Virus record (IMG/VR): IMGVR_UViG_3300009008_000068
Span: 1 to 47,345 of that record
DNA from: a virus
Length of the DNA: 47,345 bases
Strand: one strand, 5' to 3'
The position numbers were made by a program, and so were the translations under genes. Under the pieces are notes generated by a model, which was not told where the DNA came from, ran no database searches, and saw only the letters and a program-made list of their open reading frames with translations. This document shows positions 1 through 9,273 of the stretch, in pieces; position 1 is the first letter of the stretch, and every line of letters begins with the position of its first letter.

Positions 1-3000
1 ATCTGACCCCCACCCTGAGTTGTGGTCTGGTCACTGGTCAAATTAATGATCACAGGAGTCTGTGAGGCTGCAGCCCCCGCACTCAGGTCTTCGTAACTTC
101 CCGAAGAGTTCTTGTAGTAGAGTTTATTCTGAGTGAGTGCTCCCGCCCCGCTAGCCACAAAAACCGCGCCATATCCTGCGGGAACCGCCGGGAAGGTCGG
201 CCCGGTTTCATCAACTTCCTGATACAGCATCGCAATGGGATCAATGACACCAGGAATCGTCAACTTGCCGGTGCTGGTGTTGTAGAGCAATTGACTTGAA
301 GCTGCATTCCCAATTGCAAGAACATCAGCGTCTGGGCAATACATCTCCACATAGGAAGGTGCGGTTCCTTGCGTCAGTGTTGCCCCACCCCCTAGAGTGA
401 AGTCCCCAAGATCGGTGTTGAGTGTCCCGCTCGTGGAATCCTGAATGTAGTACACGTCTGAGAGAGGGCCACGATCATAAGTTGTAATCGTGATGATCCC
501 GCCTGCTTGCGAAGCCCAAATCAAACCTCTCGTTGCGGCGTTGATCAGAGCGACAACTTGCGCCGGGGTCAGACCAAGCGCAATAGCTACTGAAACCGGC
601 CCCATGGGAGTTCCAAACCAGATTGTGCCTGCAACAGTGGTCGGGTTCGAACAGGCTCCCGCACCTACCAATGTCGTAGGGGTGCTATCCTGCGGGTGAA
701 CAATCCTTGTTGTCCCCTCTACAGTCCCAATTTTAAGGTTCGCCGGGGTCATAATCGGCAGAGTAACGTCCTCGTCGATACCAGGAGTCATGTAAATGTG
801 GCTGACTGATCCCCCTACCGTCAAAGCCGCAAAGTAGCTCCCACTCTGAAGATGGACATCACCCGGCGTCGGGCCTGCCACCGCTGCTACGAAGGAGGAA
901 TCACCACCTCGAACACTTGCCCAGCCGACATTGCCCCAACTCGAAGCGTTTGTACTCTGGGTCTGAAGCCGAATCCCATAGTTGTGGGACAAAGCGAGGT
1001 CTGAGTTACCTTGCAGAATGGCTGACGGGAGTGACCTTGGTATCCCCCCCTGCGGGGCCAACTCAGCATTCCAGATAAGGTTCCCCATCCCAATTAGGGG
1101 GCCGAAGTTGGCCAGATTAGGGTCAAGGTCAATTTCAGGGGTATCCAGGATACCGATCTTTACGCCCCGCTCCACCTCAAGAAATCCGTTGAGGGTCGTG
1201 TATGTCAGGCTGGGATCAAGAGTGGCTACTGGAGGGGTTGCCCCCACAATTTGCACCGCATCTGCATCTGCGATAATTCGGCGTCCAAAACCTGCTGCCG
1301 CCGTGGGTTCAGGGTTGATGGCTGAAAAACCGTCGTAAGAGGCGTCCAGACCATGATAGACGGTGCCCGACGGCCCTGTAGAGGGCACTGTGGTCATTAT
1401 GACCAACTGATCCATACCGTCCTGCACACAAGTTGCCCCACTCAATCTCTGCGCCACTGGGACATCATTCAGCCCCGCATTTGCCCGCCAGGGATCTACG
1501 AGAGCAGGAACGTACTCAATGGTTTTCCCTTGAACATCAAAGTCGCTGGTCGTGGGGTTGGCTGTGGGAAGAACCACAGCATCATAGGTAGTGGAACCCA
1601 ACTGAAGCACTGTGTTCCCGGCACATGCGGCGGTATCAAAATGAATGTTCCCTTCGATACGGGAATGATGAATCGCCAGATTTGCATCCCCGGCTTTGGG
1701 GCCACCGGCTACCCGAACGGCCCCGGCCGCTGTCACCACCTCGACGAAGCTCCTGGTGATGTCAGTTGTGGAGGCCAATGTTTGAATGCCGATTCCTGCG
1801 GCGGCCTCAGCCAGAAGATGAGACTGATCCAAACTCGCCGTATATGTTGTCGCGGCTGCTGAGGGGTTTACTGACAGGACGCTAGAGAGAGATGCTGAGA
1901 TTTCACTCTCGACAATCGTCAATGACCCAGACCTACCGTCGATCTCCACCGCAAAGTGTGCAGCACCTTCGCCCGAAAGGTCACGGACGATGGAATTCAA
2001 AAGGTAAAGAGAAGTGGAGACGGTACCATCTCCCAACACAATGGCGTTACCCACCGCCCCGACAGCGACATTCTGCTGCACTACATGGCTATTATCGAGA
2101 ATCAGGACACCGCCTACAGCGATGGAAGCTACATCTGGAGAAATGACATCGAACGTGTCTGAAGCCGTGTTCTCCAACTGGACATTTTTGAGTAACACGG
2201 TATCCGCAGCCGCAGCCGTGTAAAAGGTATGTCCCGCAGTTGCAGTGCGGATCACCACATCTTTGACGGGGGTCACAGCCGGATACCTGTTCTCTGCCCC
2301 AATACCCACCAGATGAACATTGGCCTTCAAGACCACATCCTCGACATAGATTCCCGGCTGAATGAAGATGATGTAAGGGTACCCCACACTCAAGGCAGGC
2401 TCTCCACGAGCCGCCGCATTCTCGGCATAGGTGATGGCTTCGTTGATCGTACTGAAATCCGCAAAGGACTGAGCCGGGATCAAAGCTCCTGTCTTGACGA
2501 GATCCGAAGAATCGGAGCCAGGGATGTAAAGAGTATTGGTCACATCATCCGCAGCCTGTGTCGCATCGTAGGACTTGCGTCCTCTATTGTGATCCACATA
2601 AAGGACACGCCCGCTCGTGGACGCCCGCCGAGTGTACAATGCGAGCCTCTGAAGGTTGAGGTTCTGGTCATTCGACCAACCCGCGGTATCGATGTCCACC
2701 GGGATCTGTGCCGTGCCGTCGTTCTTTTCACCACCAGCGACGAGTCCCAAATCCCCAAATTTCGAGGGATAGCGCACACGAATGTACTGAGTGTCCTCAG
2801 TCGGCAATCCGGCGTCCACCACAAGGCGAATGAGATATGCGCCTTCGTAATCAATGGTGAAGGACGTAGCCATGCCAGTGGCGGGGACACAGGCGGCAGT
2901 CGAGGCTGTTCCATCGGCGGCTTCTGGGCCGAAATAGATCGTCCAGTTGTACGTCGTGTGCCCGGCATCAAGCGCATTGGCCGAAACCACAGCACTCTTG

Positions 3001-3068
3001 TAACCGTCATCCCGGCTGGTATCGACCAATGTGACGGCATTGATGATCGTGTTGAATGTTGCTGACAT
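1..3068 (-). CDS. Beta-helix tail fibre/tailspike-like protein (3' end outside window)
   Basis: An uninterrupted minus-strand frame runs from an ATG at 3066-3068 to the left edge with no stop, giving at least 1022 residues; the C-terminus is missing. A good ribosome site (GAGAGGG at 3076-3082) lies 7 nt before the start. The N-terminal ~190 residues look like a baseplate-attachment region. Around 1700-2480 the translation resembles a right-handed parallel beta-helix of the pectin-lyase type: it contains IIFIQPGIYVEDVVLKANVH followed by LVGIG and then rungs of alternating hydrophobic residues with Asn/Ser/His turns. This fold is usual in phage tailspikes, where it binds or cleaves surface polysaccharide. 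I see no catalytic residues that I can assign. The gene follows the J-like and gpI-position genes, as the tail-fibre gene does in P2-like phages. Host-recognition fibre or spike is therefore an inference from fold and place. Confidence 0.65.
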   Translation of the reverse strand, partial: MSATFNTIINAVTLVDTSRDDGYKSAVVSANALDAGHTTYNWTIYFGPEAADGTASTAACVPATGMATSFTIDYEGAYLIRLVVDAGLPTEDTQYIRVRYPSKFGDLGLVAGGEKNDGTAQIPVDIDTAGWSNDQNLNLQRLALYTRRASTSGRVLYVDHNRGRKSYDATQAADDVTNTLYIPGSDSSDLVKTGALIPAQSFADFSTINEAITYAENAAARGEPALSVGYPYIIFIQPGIYVEDVVLKANVHLVGIGAENRYPAVTPVKDVVIRTATAGHTFYTAAAADTVLLKNVQLENTASDTFDVISPDVASIAVGGVLILDNSHVVQQNVAVGAVGNAIVLGDGTVSTSLYLLNSIVRDLSGEGAAHFAVEIDGRSGSLTIVESEISASLSSVLSVNPSAAATTYTASLDQSHLLAEAAAGIGIQTLASTTDITRSFVEVVTAAGAVRVAGGPKAGDANLAIHHSRIEGNIHFDTAACAGNTVLQLGSTTYDAVVLPTANPTTSDFDVQGKTIEYVPALVDPWRANAGLNDVPVAQRLSGATCVQDGMDQLVIMTTVPSTGPSGTVYHGLDASYDGFSAINPEPTAAAGFGRRIIADADAVQIVGATPPVATLDPSLTYTTLNGFLEVERGVKIGILDTPEIDLDPNLANFGPLIGMGNLIWNAELAPQGGIPRSLPSAILQGNSDLALSHNYGIRLQTQSTNASSWGNVGWASVRGGDSSFVAAVAGPTPGDVHLQSGSYFAALTVGGSVSHIYMTPGIDEDVTLPIMTPANLKIGTVEGTTRIVHPQDSTPTTLVGAGACSNPTTVAGTIWFGTPMGPVSVAIALGLTPAQVVALINAATRGLIWASQAGGIITITTYDRGPLSDVYYIQDSTSGTLNTDLGDFTLGGGATLTQGTAPSYVEMYCPDADVLAIGNAASSQLLYNTSTGKLTIPGVIDPIAMLYQEVDETGPTFPAVPAGYGAVFVASGAGALTQNKLYYKNSSGSYEDLSAGAAASQTPVIINLTSDQTTTQGGGQ

Positions 3069-3075
3069 TTGCTAT

Positions 3076-3139
3076 CCCTCTCTTTACTTCAAAGCGTTCA
3101 ACAAGGGTGCGCCTATAGAACAGATAGAGGTCGCATCAA
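3076..3139 (-). promoter_or_regulatory. Candidate promoter and ribosome site before the fibre gene
   Basis: The 67-nt gap before the fibre gene holds TATAGG (3112-3117) as a possible -10 and TTGATG (3134-3139) as a possible -35, separated by 16 nt; the -35 overlaps the upstream gene's TGA. GAGAGGG at 3076-3082 is the ribosome site. The match to sigma70 consensus is partial. The 10-base string CCTATAGAAC (plus strand, 3112-3121) recurs at 9262-9271, in another gap of more than 40 nt. Confidence 0.35.
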
Positions 3140-4629
3140 ATGTAAAAATACACCGACGCGTCCTCTCCTGTAACCTCCTGTGGAGTTCGCACTCCCAACC
3201 GATCCACCCCAACCGTATAGGACAGACCCGTTGTAGCAGTGCTCATCCTTGTTCCCAAACGCAACAGACTCGCTGCCATTCTTGCCTGATAAGCCCCAAC
3301 CGCCACTTTGCCATCGATCCCACCAATCCCCAGCTTATTGACCGTGAATGTTGTCGTCGAGGGGACGCCCAGAACCACCCATTCTGCATTTAAAGCGGGG
3401 TCAGTGTTCCCCATGATGTACACAGTTTGGCCTGTGGATAACCCATGAGGGTTCGCAGTCGTCACGATCACGGGGTTGCTGGTATCCGATGAGACAATTT
3501 CTTTCCCGAGGGGGTCGCCCACGGGTCCAATCGCTGTCCCCAAGAATTCTTCCATTCGATATGAACCGGCATTGCTCCCGGTCGAAATGGTCAAAACCTC
3601 ACCTTCAGGGAGATCCGCCGGGAACAAAGTGTCGGACAAAACTTCGCCGTAGTTTCCGACCACAAGATTACCTGAAACTCCTGAGGCAGTCGTGAAAGCA
3701 ACAGAAGTTGAATCCGCCCCTACCGGGAATCTCAAAACTTCCGTGACCCGGTAGGTGCCTGCATTTGTTCCAGTGACCGTCAGGGTTGCCCCGGGAGATA
3801 CCGAAGAGAAATCTCTATTCAGGTCTTGAAACAAAGCACGGTCAGTCCATGAGATCCCCGCTGTTCCGGTAATCTCTTTCGCCCCCAAACAGAACTTGCG
3901 AAAATCTTCGTAATGGTGGTCTGTGAACGTGAGAGTCAGAGCGTCCGTGAAGATTTGCCCGAAGACTTCGGTGAAAACATGGCGATACTGGTACAAACCT
4001 TCTGCGGGAGCTAGTGCCTCCAGAACCATTGCCAGATTCTTTTGCAAGGTAATTGGATCAGTTGGAAACTCCTGCCCACTTCCAGCCGAGATGTTGACCT
4101 CATACTCAAACACATTACTGAGGTCATAAGCCGAGTTCTCCACATCCCGTTCCGAGATCCCTTTCTCGACAATGTTCAACAAATCGTCGGTAAGAAGTTC
4201 AATCCCTTCTTCAATGGTTAAGGGAGTGGCTCCAGCCAAAAGGAGAGCCACCATGCCTTTAAGGAAAGAACGATACGTGGCGGTACCATCTATCTCAGGG
4301 ATCTCTTTGCCGCCTCGGTCGGGGAAGACCAGGTAACCCAAAATCTGATACAAGAACTCGGGGCGGGTAAAATCGAAATCGGCATCACCCAAAACTTCCT
4401 GCGCCGAGATCTGGGTTTTGGCCAATTGTTCCGCAACGGCTTGAAACTGCATCGTGTAGAAGGGGCCATTCACCTGAGACACATAATTTGACGGAAGTAC
4501 ATTGATAAACGCATCCATGATCTCGCCCGTCAAAGAGCGCACAGCATCAATGTATTCCTGCCCCGACAATTTCACCGGTGAGGTGAACTGAAGGGAGTCG
4601 GGCAGGTATTTGGTCGGATCGTCCGTCAT
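3136..4629 (-). CDS. Baseplate protein in the gpI/gp7 position, with FCCH-like C-terminal module
   Basis: A 497-residue protein whose ATG overlaps the TGA of the J-like gene by 4 nt (ATGA), so the two are probably translationally coupled. In P2-type tails gpI follows gpJ and precedes the fibre gene, and this gene holds the same place. The N-terminal ~270 residues are mostly helical and acidic, unlike any family I can name. The C-terminal half is beta-rich: two short repeats (NAGTYRVTEVL near residue 288 and NAGSYRMEEFL near 352), then a module near residues 373-447 with TTANPHGLSTGQTVYI and STTTFTVN, which resembles the domain often annotated as E1_FCCH in phage proteins. The same module occurs in the giant protein and the sheath. 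Likely role: a wedge or periphery component linking the J-like wedge to the fibres. Function is inferred from position only. Confidence 0.55.
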   Translation of the reverse strand: MTDDPTKYLPDSLQFTSPVKLSGQEYIDAVRSLTGEIMDAFINVLPSNYVSQVNGPFYTMQFQAVAEQLAKTQISAQEVLGDADFDFTRPEFLYQILGYLVFPDRGGKEIPEIDGTATYRSFLKGMVALLLAGATPLTIEEGIELLTDDLLNIVEKGISERDVENSAYDLSNVFEYEVNISAGSGQEFPTDPITLQKNLAMVLEALAPAEGLYQYRHVFTEVFGQIFTDALTLTFTDHHYEDFRKFCLGAKEITGTAGISWTDRALFQDLNRDFSSVSPGATLTVTGTNAGTYRVTEVLRFPVGADSTSVAFTTASGVSGNLVVGNYGEVLSDTLFPADLPEGEVLTISTGSNAGSYRMEEFLGTAIGPVGDPLGKEIVSSDTSNPVIVTTANPHGLSTGQTVYIMGNTDPALNAEWVVLGVPSTTTFTVNKLGIGGIDGKVAVGAYQARMAASLLRLGTRMSTATTGLSYTVGVDRLGVRTPQEVTGEDASVYFYI

Positions 4630-7600
4630 TCGTCCACATCCTCGTCATACGTGAATGAAAAGATCCCCGCCGTCAGATATTCCACATCATGAGGCGTAAT
4701 GTTCCCCACCCCGGTTGATTCCCCCACAATGAAAGTCACTGAGAACGCATAACTGGAGGTCGTTGGTGCAACATTCGGAGCCAACGCCAGCAAAACCCGG
4801 TTCTGTGAAAGCGTAGTGCGAAGGGTATATCGCTCCTGCGGGTCTGTGACCAGCGGGTATTCAGTCTGAAGAGTGGCGTCGTCATTGTATCCGGGGATCT
4901 CCAAACCACCATCCCCGATGATGAAAGCTCCCCCCGCAACAGAATTCAAGGGTGCCCCCAACTGGTTCGGGGCAGAGTCCCACAGAGTTTGAGCATCTTC
5001 ATTCAAGAAGACTCCCCGGAATTCAGTTACCGGACCACCCCCATCCGTAGTCGGGGAACTGAGTTCGTCCTTGATGAGGTAAATCTTCACGGTCTCCGTA
5101 GACCACGTTGTTACCTCAAACAAATCGGCGGCATCACTTGTGTCCAGTGTCTCCCGCACAATGATCGAGCCTTCTGCCCGACACATTTTTGTCAGGGGGA
5201 CTACCAGATAAGAGACTCCCGTGGTGCCATTGATCGTGTCAATGGCGGTCGACTGCCTCAAAGGGGCACCGGTTTTGAGGCTGGCAAAGAGATTCAACAA
5301 AGCTGTGCGAATCGCCTTATCTGCTGTCACCGGGCTTGCGCCCACTTCCAAAACAACGGTACCGCTGATGTCTACTTCAGTATCCACAGCATGTTTGGTG
5401 ATCACATCCCCGAGTAATCTGCGTTTAGCGTCTATCTCGGTCTGCGTGATGTTGATAAGGGCGTTGGATTTGTAGGTGACGGTGAAGTTCTCATCGTGCT
5501 CGTAGTCAATCAGCAACGTTTCCCCTGAGGTGATCGTGCTATTCTCAGTTCTCTGGATACCCAAGGGGGTAATGGAAGCATCTGTGGGATCAATGATCCG
5601 ATAATCAGGTGCCAGTTCCCCGGTTGCAACAGGTTTGTACTGAGTCGTCCGGTCTTCGTTCCAAACCTCAAGGGTGAGTTTGTTCGCCCCTAAGAAGTTC
5701 AGGTACTCGACGTATTCCCCCAGAATGACATGAACTTCTCCGGTGACCGTTTGAACCTGCCCAATCCCCGTAGGAACCGAAGAGTCATCAATCTGAATGT
5801 AGTCGCCCGCCCGTGTGGAACGTCCCAACAAAAGCGGGGAGTTAGGCTTGTACAGGTCATAGTAAGCCGAAAGCACCGTTCCCGTCTGCCCAACCTGACC
5901 CGAGAAAGATGTAATGGAGGTTACCGGCTGGCGGGTCATCTCATGTTTGTCACTGGTTCGGTACCGATAGTCGCCAATGAAAACATCCGTGAGGGTAATC
6001 TCCGCCGGGTCATTGTGCGAACTGGAAAGCTGAATCGTATCAAAGGAAACGTAAGAGACATCCGTGAGTGTCATCCAGAACCCCTGTGTGGCGTTGTAAA
6101 GGCCATAACGGGGCAAATGCGTGGGGAAATCCAGCATCTCGATAAGAGGATTGGAAGGAGTCAAAGCGGCGTATGGGGATTGCGGCACAGCCCTGAATTT
6201 GAGGTCTTGCGGATTACCCATGATCTCAAATTGTACATCGTGAGCTTCCTCGAAGGTGAACGCAAAGGTGTCGGAGACGGTCGCCTCATTCTCCCCTTTG
6301 ATCCAAATATCGAGCTTCCCTCCCATATGTTCCTGACGAGTTGAGTCGTAATCTCTTTTCATAAGAGCATCGCCAGGGCCAACTATGATGGCTTCAGTCA
6401 CTTTGGGAATCCCGGCAAGGAGTTTCTTGTACCCAACCCGATTCCCGATCTCGGAGCCAGCAATCATTCGTTGAACTCTGATTACCAGTTCCCGATTGGT
6501 CTCCAACCCTTTCCCGCCGTAGGTGGCTGCGGGATTGGTGACAAAAAGCCCTTTGATATCTCGAACCTTATTGATTTGACCGGCCGGGAGATTGTAACCG
6601 GTGCCCGGGTTCTGCCCTTGGACATAAGCTCGAACTGAGTAACGTCCCGTCGACGCATCATAAAAGGAAGCAATGTTGGAGAGGGTGATTTCTGCCGCCG
6701 AAGTGGTCAAGAAGTTGTATGAACCCGCTTGAACGACTGATCCCAAGGGGATTGGTTTACTCGCTGTGGGCTGCTTGGTGGTGAAAAGGACAACCTCGCC
6801 ACGGGCCTTGGTGCCTCCCAAACGTTCGGCACCATAGTTGGATGCCCATTTCTCGAATGCCTGGTCGATGATGATTTGGACATCTCGCATGTCCGTGAGC
6901 CTGAACGCATGAGCCAACGCCAGCTTGTACTCCGACCTTTCCACGGGGATGGAGATATTGGCAAAGTTGGGATCATCAATGGCCAGAAGAGTTGACGGTG
7001 ACTGTGCCCGATGTACGAAATCCAGAATGAAACGCATCCTCTCCGACTCACTGGAGAATGGATCAATCATCGTGTCCCGCAAAGTCGAACCGGGTTGCAC
7101 GGCCACTTCGGGATTAGAGCGGTACACAGCTTCCACATAATCTCGCACAATCTGTTGACGGGTGATCATGGGGAAGTTCCCCGTACCCGAGGTAATGCGG
7201 AACGGGGAGCCTGGAAGCTCCATTGACATCGAAGACTCATACTCGATCCCGGCGTCCGGGTCATAGAAAAGAGCCGTTACGGTGTAGTAAAGGAGGTCTT
7301 CATCGGGAATCGCATTGAACGCTGACACCGGGACTGCCGGATACGTAGAGGTTTCGTCAGCGTTACGGTCATGTATGAAGGAATACTTCGTGACAGTTTC
7401 GACTTTACTGATCGTCGTGGCCACCCGCACAACATCAGTCGTCTCGGGGATCTCCATGCGCTCATTGAAATCCGTCTGCAAAACTGTCCCAATGCTGTTT
7501 TCCTGTGTTCCTTGCAACCTCAGATACTGTGGATCAGCCAGGTGGGTACCGTTCGCATCCGCAGCCACATCTGCGTTTACGTCCAATGTCCCCAGAGCCG

Positions 7601-8147
7601 TAACCACCTCTTCGGTCTCAGATTCGAGCGTCTGAATCGTATCGACATTGATCCTGGTGTACCCGTAGACACCACCGCCCTCCTCGGTAGCGGCATAGAA
7701 GTTGTAGCCGGTCACGTAGTCGCTGTCGATGGCCGTTGTCCCGATCTTCACATAGCCGTCGAACCGCTCAACCGTAATGCCCGTGGGAGGCTCAATGTAA
7801 ATCCCGGCGTTACTGGTCAGATCGTCCTGAATAAGACGTGCTCGTAGAACCGCTTCTTTGGAGACTGATCCAGTGGTGGTGATGGAGCGGATTTTGATCT
7901 CATTGAGGCCCGGTACCAGTTGCAGCCCGTCGGGATACGCAGACGGATTGGGGATCATGAATGTGGAGCCTTCAAAGGTGATGTAATCGGGGTCGTCCTG
8001 GAAGGGGGTTCCGTGAACTGAAATCTCCATATAGACGGTATCTGCATCGATAGACCCGGTGAAAAACCTGTTGGGCAAGGTCGTGGAATAGGTGAACTGC
8101 TCCCGATATGTCCCATCAGGGCCTAGAAACTGTGGAGTTTGTGCCAT
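4626..8147 (-). CDS. Baseplate wedge protein, J / gp6-like
   Basis: A 1173-residue protein. From about residue 326 it follows the Baseplate_J pattern: a helical start (ITRQQIVRDYVEAVY), a beta segment with PLGSVVQAGSYNF near 466-480, then VRAYVQGQNPGTGYNLPAG and GGKGLETNRELVIRVQRM, then GIPKVTEAIIVGPGDAL. Near residues 900-960 it has the typical tail domain with ITKHAVDTEVDISGTVVLEV and ALLNLFASLKTGAPLRQS. J/gp6 proteins form the ring of wedges around the hub and change shape when the sheath contracts. P2 gpJ is about 300 residues and T4 gp6 about 660, so this one is long. The N-terminal ~330 residues look like Ig/FN3-type beta-sandwiches (for example PPTGITVERFDGYVKIG), and about 200 residues follow the usual C-terminal domain. 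The gene follows the gp25-like gene by 3 nt, the conserved W-J order. Confidence 0.9.
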   Translation of the reverse strand: MAQTPQFLGPDGTYREQFTYSTTLPNRFFTGSIDADTVYMEISVHGTPFQDDPDYITFEGSTFMIPNPSAYPDGLQLVPGLNEIKIRSITTTGSVSKEAVLRARLIQDDLTSNAGIYIEPPTGITVERFDGYVKIGTTAIDSDYVTGYNFYAATEEGGGVYGYTRINVDTIQTLESETEEVVTALGTLDVNADVAADANGTHLADPQYLRLQGTQENSIGTVLQTDFNERMEIPETTDVVRVATTISKVETVTKYSFIHDRNADETSTYPAVPVSAFNAIPDEDLLYYTVTALFYDPDAGIEYESSMSMELPGSPFRITSGTGNFPMITRQQIVRDYVEAVYRSNPEVAVQPGSTLRDTMIDPFSSESERMRFILDFVHRAQSPSTLLAIDDPNFANISIPVERSEYKLALAHAFRLTDMRDVQIIIDQAFEKWASNYGAERLGGTKARGEVVLFTTKQPTASKPIPLGSVVQAGSYNFLTTSAAEITLSNIASFYDASTGRYSVRAYVQGQNPGTGYNLPAGQINKVRDIKGLFVTNPAATYGGKGLETNRELVIRVQRMIAGSEIGNRVGYKKLLAGIPKVTEAIIVGPGDALMKRDYDSTRQEHMGGKLDIWIKGENEATVSDTFAFTFEEAHDVQFEIMGNPQDLKFRAVPQSPYAALTPSNPLIEMLDFPTHLPRYGLYNATQGFWMTLTDVSYVSFDTIQLSSSHNDPAEITLTDVFIGDYRYRTSDKHEMTRQPVTSITSFSGQVGQTGTVLSAYYDLYKPNSPLLLGRSTRAGDYIQIDDSSVPTGIGQVQTVTGEVHVILGEYVEYLNFLGANKLTLEVWNEDRTTQYKPVATGELAPDYRIIDPTDASITPLGIQRTENSTITSGETLLIDYEHDENFTVTYKSNALINITQTEIDAKRRLLGDVITKHAVDTEVDISGTVVLEVGASPVTADKAIRTALLNLFASLKTGAPLRQSTAIDTINGTTGVSYLVVPLTKMCRAEGSIIVRETLDTSDAADLFEVTTWSTETVKIYLIKDELSSPTTDGGGPVTEFRGVFLNEDAQTLWDSAPNQLGAPLNSVAGGAFIIGDGGLEIPGYNDDATLQTEYPLVTDPQERYTLRTTLSQNRVLLALAPNVAPTTSSYAFSVTFIVGESTGVGNITPHDVEYLTAGIFSFTYDEDVDE

Positions 8148-8150
8148 TTA

Positions 8151-9230
8151 CTAGCCCCCCAACGACAAACTGTTCGTTCCCATTAGGGCTGTTGCCCCGG
8201 GAACCGTATAAACAATGGACAGTGAAACCGGCTCACTGGATGCATTTCGTACCACCACATCCACATAGTAGACAGTGGGATCATTGGTCGCCGGGGTCAC
8301 TTGTACCGAGGCAACCTCGTACAACATTTCTTTGAGAGTCACGGCTTGATACTTGCCCTGTTCCTGCTGGAACCGTTGCAAGAATCCGAGTGCTCGAATT
8401 ACTTCCTGTTTGATCGCTGCCGAAACCGCACCAATCGCCTTAGCTCCAATCCGCTCCTTGATCTTCGTCCCGTAATAGGTGTGGTATGGGTTGGAACCGC
8501 GCTCCGTCAACAGAATTTTGAGGCTGGCCTGATACAACAGGTTCTCATTCTGAAGCAGAACAATCGCACCCTGCTCATCGAAGCGAAGATCATTCTCTAC
8601 CCCGGTTCCCCGACAGCGCAGACACAGATTCTGAAGAACCGTATAAGACAACTTCAATGACGGATTCGTTTTGAACTTCTCGTTGAAACGAACCCACCTC
8701 CTCGTTGTCGCCCCTGGCCCTCTGTCAACCAGTTGCCAGCCAGGATAAACTTGGCGTCCTCTAGCCCCTAGTTGCCTCGTGAAGCCTAAAGCAGAGGCCG
8801 CATCCCCTCCGATCTGCACATAGGAGCTTGTTCCTTGAGCCGCGGTATCTGTGAACACCAGACAACCATTCTCTTCGGCCACTGAAACCGTTGTCAAAAG
8901 AGGTTTGAAAAACTCAACCATCTCGGCCGGGGTTGTTCGAGTTCCCGAAGTTACTGGGATCGTCGTAGAAACCGAATCCTGAGAAGACAACAAAGTGAAG
9001 CTCGTCTCTCCTGAAATAATCCTGTAGGGACCGGCCACAGAAGCGGTGAGTTTAGCAGAGGAATATGCCCCCGCACTGGGGATCACGTAGTCATTCGCTG
9101 TCAGACGCACGTAGCCACCAGCCACAGGTTGAGTGCTCATAACGGTCTTTAGATCGATAGAGTCCAGGGTCACTGGTTCTTCAACCGTCAAATGGGGGCA
9201 ACGATATGCAATTCTGATGTCTACCGACAT
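8151..9230 (-). CDS. Baseplate wedge protein, gp25/gpW-like, with extra N-terminal domain
   Basis: A 359-residue protein; T4 gp25 is about 132. The gp25-like core is in the C-terminal part, with KILLTERGSNPYHTYYGTKI near residues 236-256 matching the family pattern (strand, T..GE..., P..YG). In contractile systems this protein joins the inner baseplate to the sheath. Two additions precede it. Residues ~100-155 form an alpha/beta module ending in YVQIGGDAASALGFT, also seen in the giant protein and the sheath. Residues ~203-210 contain CLRCRGTG, a CxxCxGxG sequence like half of a DnaJ zinc site. I see no second CxxC nearby, so metal binding would need dimerisation or other ligands. The start has GAGAGGT 6 nt upstream. 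Position directly before the J-like gene supports the call. Confidence 0.72.
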   Translation of the reverse strand: MSVDIRIAYRCPHLTVEEPVTLDSIDLKTVMSTQPVAGGYVRLTANDYVIPSAGAYSSAKLTASVAGPYRIISGETSFTLLSSQDSVSTTIPVTSGTRTTPAEMVEFFKPLLTTVSVAEENGCLVFTDTAAQGTSSYVQIGGDAASALGFTRQLGARGRQVYPGWQLVDRGPGATTRRWVRFNEKFKTNPSLKLSYTVLQNLCLRCRGTGVENDLRFDEQGAIVLLQNENLLYQASLKILLTERGSNPYHTYYGTKIKERIGAKAIGAVSAAIKQEVIRALGFLQRFQQEQGKYQAVTLKEMLYEVASVQVTPATNDPTVYYVDVVVRNASSEPVSLSIVYTVPGATALMGTNSLSLGG

Positions 9231-9273
9231 CTGCTACCTCTCACTCGTCTACTATTCACATCCTATAGAACCC
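9231..9273 (-). promoter_or_regulatory. 43-nt gap with repeated CCTATAGAAC motif
   Basis: This is the only gap above 10 nt between 3136 and 38686. It contains CCTATAGAAC (plus strand, 9262-9271), identical to 3112-3121, giving TTCTATAGG on the coding strand, which resembles an extended -10. A -35 match is poor (TTGGAT, 18 nt upstream). A ribosome site (GAGAGGT) precedes the gp25-like gene. Secondary promoter or processing site are both possible. Confidence 0.3.

Noticed and set aside
2229-3065. Long plus-strand open frame opposite the fibre gene
   Set aside because: It lies fully antisense to a much longer frame with ribosome site and recognisable beta-helix pattern; its translation has no domain and looks random.
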